Source: Ichthyophonus hoferi (lineage: Eukaryota; Opisthokonta; Ichthyosporea; Ichthyophonida; Ichthyophonidae). Taken from it: DNA of 17,214 nucleotides. The number at the start of each line of letters is the position of its first letter. The first letter of the stretch is position 1. The position numbers and the translations under genes were made by a program. The stretch covers positions 452,432 to 469,645 of the forward strand of contig NAOQ01000004.1 of NCBI GenBank assembly GCA_002751075.1, given 5' to 3'. Below are positions 1-12,200 of the stretch, piece after piece. The notes under the pieces were generated by a model. That model did not search any database. It worked only from the letters and a program-made list of their open reading frames with translations, and was not told where the DNA came from.

Positions 1-129
1 TACTATACTATACTATACTATACTATACTATACTATGCTATACTATACTATACTATACTATGCTATGCTATGCTATACTGTACTATTCTATTCTATACTA
101 TATTATACTATACTATGCTATACTAACTT
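1..129. repeat. TACTA pentanucleotide microsatellite
   Basis: Near-perfect TACTA units with occasional TGCTA and TTCTA variants. The array runs off the left edge and reaches almost to the exon 1 acceptor, its last unit merging into TACTAAC. The frame open through it is only YYTILYY-type repeat translation. Confidence 0.95.
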
Positions 130-144
130 TACTATACTATATAG

Positions 145-208
145 CCTGCTAGTGGTCAGGAATGGGATGTACTGGAAGAGTTGGCAGATGAGTTGTCACG
201 TGAACAAG
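145..208 (+). CDS. UBE4B: UBE4B exon 1 of window (residues 1-21)
   Basis: Internal exon: acceptor ...ACTATATAG with a branchpoint-like TACTAAC at 121-127, donor GTTAAT. It encodes [20 protein letters not shown], an acidic helical stretch, and ends in phase 1. There is no ATG in the frame, so the real gene start is upstream. The acceptor is less certain than later ones because another AG follows at 151-152. Confidence 0.75.
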
Positions 209-3200
209 GTTAATATGAATGATACTAAAACTAATACCCATTAATATATATTTGCTATACTACCATTGCTATCCTTATTAGTAGTATTATTATTATTAGT
301 ATTATTATGATTTGCGTTATTAGGCGTATTATTAATAATAGTAGTAGTATTTTTAGTATGAATAATAGTTTTATTATTATTATTTTTTATTAGTAGTAGT
401 GGTGGTATTATTATTATTGTGATGATAGTATTTCCTTTAATTATTGGTTCACAACATAAAGCCTTGACTAATGAATAAAGTGTCTAAAGTGTTATAATCA
501 ATATAACACAATGAGCTTCTACTATAATACCACTCGAGATAATTGAATCATTGGAAGTAGTAGTGGCATAATATGGTATTGTATAGTATATGATATAGCA
601 TGGTATAATATAGGATATAGTGATGTGTACTATACATTGTAGCATACTATACTATAACCTAATTACTATTACATGCAGACAAGGTACCATCGGACATCAC
701 CCTCAACGTACAAGATATAGACCGAGCACTGGTAGCTAAGTTGTCGTTAGGCCACGTGCGCCCTAATGAGGACCAGTTTGGATATTTACTACAGGGTTAT
801 AAGAGAGCCTGTGACGGAATGAGACAGAAGATTATGGGGGTATGTTGCGAAGTACTATGTTATGTACTACCTATAGGTATAGATATGCATGCATAGACCT
901 GATCTACTATTTACTATCTCAGTATATCGTAATAGGCAACTAACATATTATGGTTGGTTGGTATGCTATAATATACTAAAATGTACTAGAATGTACTAAA
1001 ATGAATTTCAACATGTAGTATATAATAGTATATGTATATTAGCTGGACAACCCCAATACACACGATATACACATAAAGATATCATGCACAGCATAGGTTA
1101 TATACCACATAGCCTACCCTCTTATGTGTCCCGTTATTATATATAAACTATCATGTTATCTTGTTATTGTTTATGCGCCAATCCTATCATACTAGTATTC
1201 TATTTTACTGTCCTACTATTATACTTATCCTCTTATCTTACTATTCTACTATTCTACTATTCTACTATCCTACTATCTTATTATTCTACTATCCTACTAT
1301 TCTAATATCTTATTATTCTACTATTCTACTATTCTACTATTCTACTATCTTATTACTCTACTATTCTACTATTCTACTATCTTATTATTCTACCATTCTA
1401 CTATTCTACTATCTTATTATTCTACTATCCTACTATCTTATTATTCTACTATTCTACTATTCTACTATCTTATTATTCTACTATCTTATTATTCTACTAT
1501 CTTATTATTCTACTATTCTACTATCCTATTATCGTAATATCTTCTCATCCTATCATATCCTCTCATTGATAGTCCGCCGTTTTCACCCATCTTACATACA
1601 CCAATCACCGCCCATACTAATCATCCTATCCCTCTAATCAGCCTGTTGCTGTGAAAGTATGTACTAAAGTGAAAGAACTAACAGTATCCTACTCCGGGAT
1701 TATGCTACAATACCCTGACGTGTTTACTCAGAACCGACGGTAAGCTATCATTACTATATATATTATGTTGTTTAGTTATGAAACAGAATAGGAATTGGTT
1801 TATCTATCTATTACGGGGTTATATATACCGGCATATATATTCTTGTGTGCATTTTATACATTAGAAAAAGCATGGAAAGAATGCGTGAGAGAGAAATACC
1901 ATTTAGTGTATACTCTTACTATAACATAACATATCATATTATGTAATATCTTACCGTGCTATAACTTGTCGCCATATCATATTATAACACTCTCTGATCT
2001 CATATTATATCATACCACAACACTCTCCTATTGTATATCTTATCATACCATATCATATTATACTATGCTATAACATATCACCATTCTATATTATAACACT
2101 CTGTGATATCTAATCTTTTTTTAGCATGCTATCTAACACTATATTATCTGAATATTAACCAATCAATATACTCCTCTTCCCTTGCCCAGAGTATTAAAGA
2201 ACAGGATCCGCCAATTACTAGACCCCATCCTAGCTGCCTCCACCAATAATAACGCTGGATTACCTGATGGTTTCCTATCGGACTTTGTGATTCGATATCA
2301 TAATGATGACGGTGCGGATGAGGTTAGTGTATAGTTGATTGTGGGCCTTTTGGTTTATACATATATGAGAGGCTATGAGGTAATGGTGCTGGCTATTTCG
2401 ATAGGTAGAAAACTATCTATACATATGCCTATATACATACAACTCTTATGCTTCCGGTTAGGCGACTACTAAAATATTAATTTTGTGAACCCATTGGCTT
2501 ATGCCTACATAGGATGATATGCATGGTATTGATATTAGTGATATGATTGGAAGAATGTCATGAGGCTGTACAGGATAGGGATAGGGATGTGATTGGAGAT
2601 ATATTATTAAGTTGTGTTAAGATAGCGATCAGATATGAAATGATTAATAATATACTAATATACGGGCATGGACACAGATATTCCTACCTTTATTCAAAGA
2701 GATTGAAAAGGAAATGAGACAGGTCACTCTGATTGATAACTTCCTTCCCCCTTTACAGGTCTGTTTATATAATATATATGTGTTTCTCTTGTAGCCTCCC
2801 TCTTTGTTACTTCTACTTCTCTTTCGCATTGTGTCTTGCGCTGTAATATATGTAATATACTTTATGGCTTCATATAGTTTAATGATTATTTGTGTTGTGT
2901 TAATAACTTTATGTATGTAGATGTAGTCATGCGTAGTATAGTATAGCATAGTATGGTATAACATAGTATAGTATAGTGTAGTAGAATATGATATAGTATA
3001 ATATAATATAGTATAGCATAGCATAGTATAGTATAGTATAGCATGAGTATAGCATAGTATATCATACCCTACGTATAATGAGCCAACCTTATACTATATA
3101 AAGTGTGATGTATTAATTAATAGTTAATTAATAAGTACGGAACACTAATGTCAATCCAATCATATCAGGCTATGGTAGAACTGTTAAGTCACAAACAATT

Positions 3201-6200
3201 GGTGCCATTTGTAAGTATCTCTCCCTCTCTCTCTCCTTCTCTCTCTTTCCCTCTCCCAGTTTTATGATCTCCCTCATCCCACTGTTCAACATAAGGCTAT
3301 TTTTGAGCCATATACAAACACGCTCTCTTAATAATCATAGGTTCCCGAAATAACATGTAATCTAATACAATATGGTACATGCATGTATGCAGCTATTTTC
3401 CCATTGAAACAGAATATTAAATGGCGTGTCTATTTACAAAGAATAACAATATTGATAATAATAATAATAACAATAATAACCACAGGTAATCCGGATACCC
3501 AATTGGCTGCCGGTAACTACAGACCCACTACACTTTGAAGACAACGCCTTTCTTGCCTCCTTCTTTGTCCCCTCCTCCTTCCCTGATGATAATGTAGGTC
3601 ACGTGGCATACGCCTTGCTGACTCTCCTTTTATCACTACGCTTGTAGCACTTAATCTAGTAAACGGATTGGATTGTTATACGATCATACATACTATCATA
3701 TATACTGTCATACATACTATTACATCCTATCACACATACGACCATACTACCATACTGTCGTATATACTACTACATACATATACTATCATTATTAACATAC
3801 ATAGACCTCGTAGGAAGCCATTGCCAAGGCATTCTTTGATAAGCCGACTGCCCGCACCCAACAAGATATAGAGCTAACAATACAGTCTGTTAGGAAAACA
3901 CTAGAGCCCCTCCAGGTATGTATTTATATATGGATAGGTATATAGTATGCTGCCCTATACATACGTAAAAGTGAAGTTAAAAGGAAGTACATAAATGCGT
4001 AGGATAAAATACTAGTAATAGAATGATAGATGGTATATGTATGTCTTTGTTTGACTCCCTCTCTATGGGCCGTTCTAATTATATATAGATAGATAGGGTT
4101 ATCTTGTAATTATGTTTTTATGTATGGTATGGTAAAGATCTACACATGTAGTGTTGCTAATCCATGATAATGTACTGCTGCTCTCCCTCTTTCCACTAAT
4201 CACTGTGATAGCTACTATTATATTGTATAATATTATATTATAACGTATCATAATATCCATGATAATAGTCTATATAGTATCCTATACCATATCCTATACT
4301 ATATATATATCTCTCTCTTAGAATACTGCACTTGCCCATGTTGAGATTGATATATGTACCTAAGACTATAGATGTATGGTGCTATTTGTGAAAGAAGGGG
4401 ATAATATATATATATATATATATATTATTGAAACATTACTTGTATTTTGTCGATTCCAGCCTGTGTGGTTATTATCTCGCAGATATCCAGGGTGGTAGCC
4501 GACTATTTCGAGCATATAATTTAGGATAAAAACTGTATAGTCATTATTTGGTACAACTACAACATCAAGAGTGCCCAATCTGTCTTCGATAGAACCTCTT
4601 TGTGCTTTCTAAATATTGCATTATATATATATATCATACTTCAGAACCCAGCACTAATTAATTAAATGATTATAACTCTAGTTACTGTGCTGATATTGTA
4701 TATGTAGCTATATTTTACATCATGTATTGGCCCTATTACAGATAGGGGTCTGGTATACTAAAAAGTAGATTATACCATATGTGGACTAATTGGATAACTC
4801 TAATTATAATTACTTTGTTATATTGTGTAAGTAACTCTCTGATACATTTAATGAATCTACTTACCCCCCCTCCACCTCTTCCAATGAACAGAGGTTTCAG
4901 TTCCAGATTGTACGAGCCCTATTGGCCGTAGCAGATGCGCGTGAGCCAGTGTTGCAGTTTATAGCCAAGGCATTGTCCATTAATAAGAAAAGACCACAAC
5001 AACATAGGGTGAATATGAGGATATATATGTATATATGGTTAGGTTATGTTGTATTGTATTGTGTTGTATTGTATTGTATTGTATTACAGTGTATTGTAGT
5101 GCCTTGTATGGTATGGTAATGTATTATATTGTCGTATGTTATATTGTATTATGTTGTATTATATTATATTCTAACATATTATAATGTATTATAACACCAC
5201 ATTTACGGATTGCATTACCACCATAGCACACTATATAATTTGTACAAATGAAATAAAAGCATTATAAATTTTCTCAATAGGGTGCAACTAATAAAAATTA
5301 CATGTAGGCGCGTACCATCAAAGTATCTACACATGGGTTTCTCATAAATCTAACTAAATGTCTGCTGAGCCTGTGTGACCCGTTTATGGGCGCCAAGTCT
5401 CAGAAAGTATGTCCTCCCCCCTCTCTCTCTCTCTATCTCTTCTCTACCTTTCTCTTTTTTTACATCTTTGTATTTATTATTGTGCATTGTTGTTTATCAC
5501 CTTCCTTCTATCACTCTCCCTGTCTCTTTTCCCTACCTACTTCTTTTCTGTCTCTCCTTCTCTTTATCTTTCACAATTCATATTTGTTCTTTTCTTATAT
5601 AGTCAATACACGTCACACAGCATTAGCATTGTATTAAAATATATTAAAATACATTATTCAGTTTCTTAAGAGGTTTAAAAGCAAAATCTGATGTGCGTTT
5701 AGGTAGGGAATTGGGTTTTCTTTTAAAAATTGTATTTGTATTTTAAAGTATTATCCACTTAGTTGGCATGGTTAACTATTTTAAACCGGTCAATCATGAT
5801 ATAAGTATTTTAATATTAAAATACTATCCAATGGAAATGTTATATTATTATTGTTATTTTTTTCACATAGCTATACACATTATGCTTAGCATGGTTATCT
5901 TCCTAGCAATTAATAAAAAAACATTTATCATTCCTTTTTAAATTTTAACCTACCCATATACAATAGTAATATAAAAATAATATGTATGACTAGGTAATTA
6001 ATGCTAGTAATATAGGATATTATCCCATATATATATCCTAACTACAAGGGCGTTCAGTTATTTAGCAAGATGGATGATTGTGACTATTATAGCAGTCCTG
6101 TGTCTCGTATCTGCTTGGAAACAGAGACTAGGATGAGTGCTACCGAACAGGAAGGAAAGGACTATATGGAGGGGCTAAAAGGTATAGGGTATAGGGTATA

Positions 6201-9200
6201 GGGTATATAGGGTGAGATGATATCCTGTTATATGGCATACTATGATAGACCGTCTTGTGACCTCGCTACCTATCTCTCTATACCCATTACGTTACTCTGA
6301 CTCTGCAACTTATAGCCTACTTCCTGTACCACCCCTCTAGTGCAGGCATCCTATAGTGCATCACAATCACACATAATGCATATAGCATGTTCCATATACC
6401 ATACCCTCCGCCATTTCTCTCCTACCCTATCCTATCCTACCCTCTCTTATCATAGCCTATCTTATCCTATTCTATTCTGTTTTATTCTATCCTATCTTAT
6501 CCTATCCTATCCTACCCTATCCTATCCTACCCTACCCTATCCAATTCTATTCTACCCTACTCTATCCTATCTGATCATATGCACTCCAACCCTTAGCCAA
6601 GCCATATGAAAAGCCGCACTTTGTGGTAGAGTGCTTCTACCTAACCATCTATGCCCTTCACGTGGGTTTCATCCGCTCATGTCTGAGCTATGAGGATTTG
6701 CATAAGGTAACCACCAATGGCTACTCTCTTGTTGCGTCATTCATTCTACTTTTATTGATTGCTCCACATACCTATGTGCGTGTATCCTGAATTCTATTAT
6801 TATTACTATTGCTATTATTATTATTATTATTATTTATTCGCCATAACATAGTATGGTAGCAGTATATCTATATATCTATTATTACCCCTGTCTTTTCCAT
6901 ACCCTTCCCACTACTATCCTATCTACATTTATAGATAGTATCATCTGTTACAACCGATAGATCAACCAATCAAGTTGATATAGGATCCTTATATCCTTAA
7001 TAGCTATTGGTGTTTCATAAACAGACTAACCCAATATATATTCATATTCTTTTTACGTATTGGTTATTTTTTATATGTAGCAACTAAATAATAACGTATA
7101 ATACTAATACTAAAGACTGTTTACAGACGATCGTGTATCACTTACAGATATACACTACACTACTATATTATAATTACTACACTAATATATTATAATTACT
7201 ACGCCAATATATTATAATTACTACACTAATATATTATAATTACTACACTAATACATTATAATTACTACACTACTATATACTAACTACTACTACTACCTAC
7301 TATATACTACTACTATACACTACTTACTATATGCTACTACAATATACTACCTACCTACCTACTTACCATTATAATACCCACACCCACATCTACATTTCTT
7401 TCCATGCGCTATATTATGATAGGAACTGAGGGAGATGCAGACTTACTATAAAAACCTCAAAGATACAAGGCACTTGTGGATGCAGAACCCAGCTGAAAAG
7501 ATTAGAAATGAGATTATGTTACAGAGAATACAGGTGTGTATAGGGAGGTGACTGGTATATGCTATGTTATCGTATGTTATAGTATGTTATAGTATGTTAT
7601 AGTATGTTATCGTATGTTATCGTATGTTATAGTATATAGTTGTTTCTTATTTGTAGGGTCAGTTGTTTCCTTTTATGGTATTCTGATTACCATTTATAGA
7701 GATTAGGAACACAAGCATGCTAATTAATCTGCAACCAATAAACCCTTTAATAATTAATGGCAACCGTCTGATTGTGATGAATAGCCAGTGAACCCCCATT
7801 AATTCTAAATTAATTATTGCAATGAACATGGCCAACTAGGGATTGAGGCTATAATTTGTTGGTTTTCTAACTATATGAATCAGGTTAGATATGGGAGGAT
7901 CACACCAATTAAGCTAAGTAAACCAATGAATTAATTCACATGATATTCCTTCATTTACAGACTGGTATTGAACTCTTTATCCGCAACAAGTTCACCTATG
8001 ATGTTCAAATGCTAGACCCCACCCTATTGGAGCATATTGTCCAATTTTATCAGACAGTATCGGTGTGGCTGACGAGTCTTATTGACCCTACACGCAAAGG
8101 GTGTGTAGTTTTGGTTATATTGCATTATAGGATTCGTATGGTATTGTATATTGTATTGCATTGTATGATGTTTTATTGTATTGTATTGTATTGTGTTTTA
8201 GTGTATTGTGTTATATTGTATTGGGTTGGGTTGTACTATATTATATTATATTATAAATGCATTATTTATATATATCTATAAATATGTGTGTATATTGACA
8301 TGCAATTACCGTCTAGCCCTCCTCTCGATGCTCCTACGCAATCATTTGTGATGCTTCCCGAGTTAGTTCTAGAGGACATTGGTCAATATTTTGTCTATCT
8401 ATCACGGTATGTTATTATTATCCTGTCTGTTCTATCTTTTTTTTTTCTATTTTACTGTCTCCATGCGACCTATTTATTTAGGATGAATAGGTACATATAG
8501 TGTATAATGTATAGTGTATAGTGTATAGTGTATAGTGTATAGTATATAGTGTGTAGTATATGGTGCATAGTACATAGTGTATAGTATATAGTGTATAGTA
8601 TATAGTATATAGTGTATAGTATATAGTATATAGTACATTGTATATAGTGTATAGTATATATACGTACATCGAGCTATATATATATATCTATATAGTACTC
8701 ACATACTTTCTGCCCTACCCCCCCTCTTTCTCTTTCACTTAATCATTCAGGTTTTCGTTTAGATCTATCGAATCAGAGCCCATGGGTGACGTGGTAGAAC
8801 TGATGGTGGAACTGATAAGCAGTCCTGAGTATGTTAAGAACCCTTATCTTAGGGCGAACTTTGTTGAGGTGGGTTGTCACTTGTTGGATATCATGTATAA
8901 GTAGAGGACATGCTGTATTGTATGGCATACTATGGTATGGTATGGTATTTTATGATATTATAAGTGAGTTTATTGTATTTTAATATAATTAAGTGTATAT
9001 TTACCTAATCTAAGTACTGTAATAGAATATATATATATATATAACATAGCATGACATCATATATCTACATAGTGAGATATAGTATTTTATTGATCCAGTT
9101 CGTAAAGCTTAGTGTATATATATATCTAAGCACCGTTCTATATGTAGATATACACTAAGCACTATTCTATATTTATAGATCATCATGCCTCCGTTTCACA

Positions 9201-12200
9201 TTATCGCATATCTAATTGGTTCTCTTCTCCTCTGTCAGGTCATGTATATGATGACACCAGCTGTACAACAAACCAATACACAGTTTATGTATGCTATGGA
9301 ACACCATAAGTTAGCTATACGATGCCTAGTTTCTTCCCTGAGAAACTTTTGGTCGGGTATGTATTACAGTGTTTTGTGGTTATAGTATGGTGCTATATTA
9401 TCATATTGCTATAGTATTAGTGTTAGATGGTTTTAGTATTATATTACTATCTTATTATATTATTATGCTATTATGTTATTATACTACCATGCATACTATA
9501 TTATTACTATACTATTCTACTTACTATACTATATGCATATATGGTATTATGTTAACGTTAGAAAACAAACTAATGAAGATAGAGAAAGTAATAAGAAGAT
9601 CATTTACATAGAGATAATGTTTTGACTACATTACTATATTATACTGTACTATACGATTCTATAATACATTATACTATTCTATACTATACTGTACTGTACT
9701 ACCCTCTACTATAATACAATATATTGTACTATATTTTTGAGTAGGATGGTAGTGAGGGTATGACGTGGTATTATGTTATTATAACTTATTAAGTCTCATT
9801 ACATATTATGTCCAACTATTCTCTGTTCCTCTCGTTGCCTAGATTATTATTTGTCTATAGAATGTACAGATTATACTATACTATATTATACACTATGTTA
9901 TCCTATCCTATAATGTAATATAATACAACTCACCATATAATATGATAATGTATGTCCATGTTGTGGTTTTACTGGCATTATATTATACCAGAATATGGCC
10001 TACTAAGCCAACCTATCTCTCCTGTAGAGGTGCAAAGTACCGGTGCTCATACCCAGTTCTATGACAAGTTTAATATCCGCTACCATATTGCTATCATATT
10101 GAAGGAACTGTGGACTTACCCTGAACATAGACAGAGAATGATCGACCAGAGCAAGTGAGTAGGGTGGGTTGGGGTGGGGTGCTCACTTTGTATAAAATGC
10201 ATAAATGGCTTGGTGAGGTGATATGTACAGTGTGTTCACATGCTAACTATCTCTAATTAGTAGTACTGGTGATTGGTGGTTTACAATAAAGGCATACATA
10301 CCTGGAGGACACTGGATCTTCTTATATGACATTAGTGTTGCAGCCATGTAGATATATATATATATATATATATTATATATTATATTATGATAGGCTCTCA
10401 TACAACATAATATACTTTCTCCTACTTTATTATAATACCCTTCCTATAATATATGCAATGATTATGGCCAATCAAATTTTCCTTTCATTTCTTTCCCATT
10501 CTACCATTTAGCATAAAGCTATTTGATTATTTCATATAGAGAGTAGAAATTAAAATATAATTGCCTGTATAGTAATGTATAATGCAAATAGCTGTATAGT
10601 CCTCAAAGATCACCTATTATATGATACAAACCTACGTAATGATAATAATAGTAACATACCATGGAGTTTGACTATTGTTTTACTGTAATTACCTGTGGTG
10701 ATTTTATAATAAAACTACCCTATATTTTTATTTTTAAAAGTACATTTTAACATTTTAACACGAGGTGGGGATTGGGGGGCGGCCAGGGACACGGATCACT
10801 TTATGAAGTTTGTAAACCACTTAGTGATGGATACTACCTATCTATTGGATGAATCGCTGAGTCACCTTATTACTATTAGAGACATCGAACAGTTGAAACG
10901 TCACCCTGAGGAGTGGAACAAACTTTCACCAGTAAAACCCCCTTTATCTTATAGACCCCTCTCTATCCTATGTGTTTTTTGTAATTTGTTTTTTTTTTCA
11001 TTGTATTCTTCATTTTACTATGGTATATTTTGTTATGTTTTTTTGCTTTCCTGTGGTCGTATACAGTAATACATAGTATTATATTTCTATACGCTAATAC
11101 TTACTATATTACCACAGCAAGAGCAACAGGAGAAAGAGAAGACCTACGAGCAGAGCAGTAAGGTCTGCAAGTCACTGCATATGTTAGCCATAGAGACCGT
11201 GTCCATGTTCCATTACCTGAGTGAGGTATGTGTGCTATGTTATATTGTTTTTGCCATTGTAATGTATTCTAGTTGCATTACATGTATGGTATTGTAACTA
11301 TCTGCTGCTTCTCTGTACATACATAAACATATACCTATCTATATCTAACTATACTAATTATATCAATTATCTCATTAACCCTGTATAATATACAGGTGAT
11401 TATCGACCCCTTCCTGCGGCCTGAGCTAGTGGAAAGACTGGCTAACATGATGGACTATCACCTAGGCCAATTGGCGGGACCCAAGTGTCAGACCCTCAAA
11501 GTACCAATCGTTTTCTTTCTTTATATTATAATATAACCTTCCTTTACATGTATGTGTGTATGTGTGTATAGTTTATATTTCGTAATAATAACAATAATAA
11601 GAATAGCAATAATAATGATGATGTTGTTGATAGTAGTAGTAGTAGTAATGATACTAATCCTGGCTTATATATATATATATGTGTGTGTGTGTTTGTATGT
11701 GATCACAATGCTGCTTTCATCTTGTTGGTGTCTTAAGTGTCTTAAACCAATACATTATTGTGGTTATAATTAATCTATTAGATAAATATCTTTAATGGTT
11801 TTAATTAATCACTGCGTTTCAATTGCCTAAGTATATCTTGTCATATTACTGGTGCTATTAATATAAAATTACAGTGTGATTGGTAGGTTAAAGACATAAT
11901 CTAATGGCATATGGTATTAAAAATCTTACATAATGTATGAACCAGGCAAAGTATTTCTATGCCGTAATAATGACGTGGAACTAATGCAATGCAATGTACC
12001 TGATTCCTATCCAATCATATTACAGGTAGAGAATCCAGACAAATACAATTTCAACCCTAAGTCCCTCCTTAACAATCTAACAGATATCTACCTGCATTTG
12101 GTGTTTGCTGTAAGTGTTATTATTGGTCTACAGGCGTACTGTTATAATGATAGTTATAGCTATATATAGTAATAGTCATAGTCATAGCTCTATATGACAA

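Larger units (their letters stand above)
3916..4891 (+). other. Intron 8 (976 bases), the longest intron
   Basis: Contains AT-rich unique sequence, a TATAT/ATATC cluster around 4220-4315, an (AT)n run at 4404-4426 and an antisense open frame at 4366-4608 (separate entry). No exon was needed or recognised inside it, since exons 8 and 9 join in phase 0. Confidence 0.8.

Noticed and set aside
35-244. Open frame with Tyr/Leu/Cys repeats
   Set aside because: Translation of the TACTA microsatellite; the real exon (145-208) is in another frame.
1161-1637. 158-codon frame, Ile/Leu/Tyr/Ser repeats
   Set aside because: Period-5 CTATT microsatellite in intron 2 with no stop-containing unit; not a protein.
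5375-5669. Three overlapping Ser/Leu/Phe-rich frames resembling signal or membrane segments
   Set aside because: Pyrimidine-rich strand lacks stops in all frames; no family pattern.
8478-8669. Minus-strand [10 protein letters not shown] repeat frame
   Set aside because: Translation of the GTATAGT heptamer array.
9185-9238. Extension of exon 17 upstream to an ATG ([12 protein letters not shown]...)
   Set aside because: Exon 16 ending NFVE joins directly to VMYMMTPAV as in the family; a good CTGTCAG acceptor separates them.
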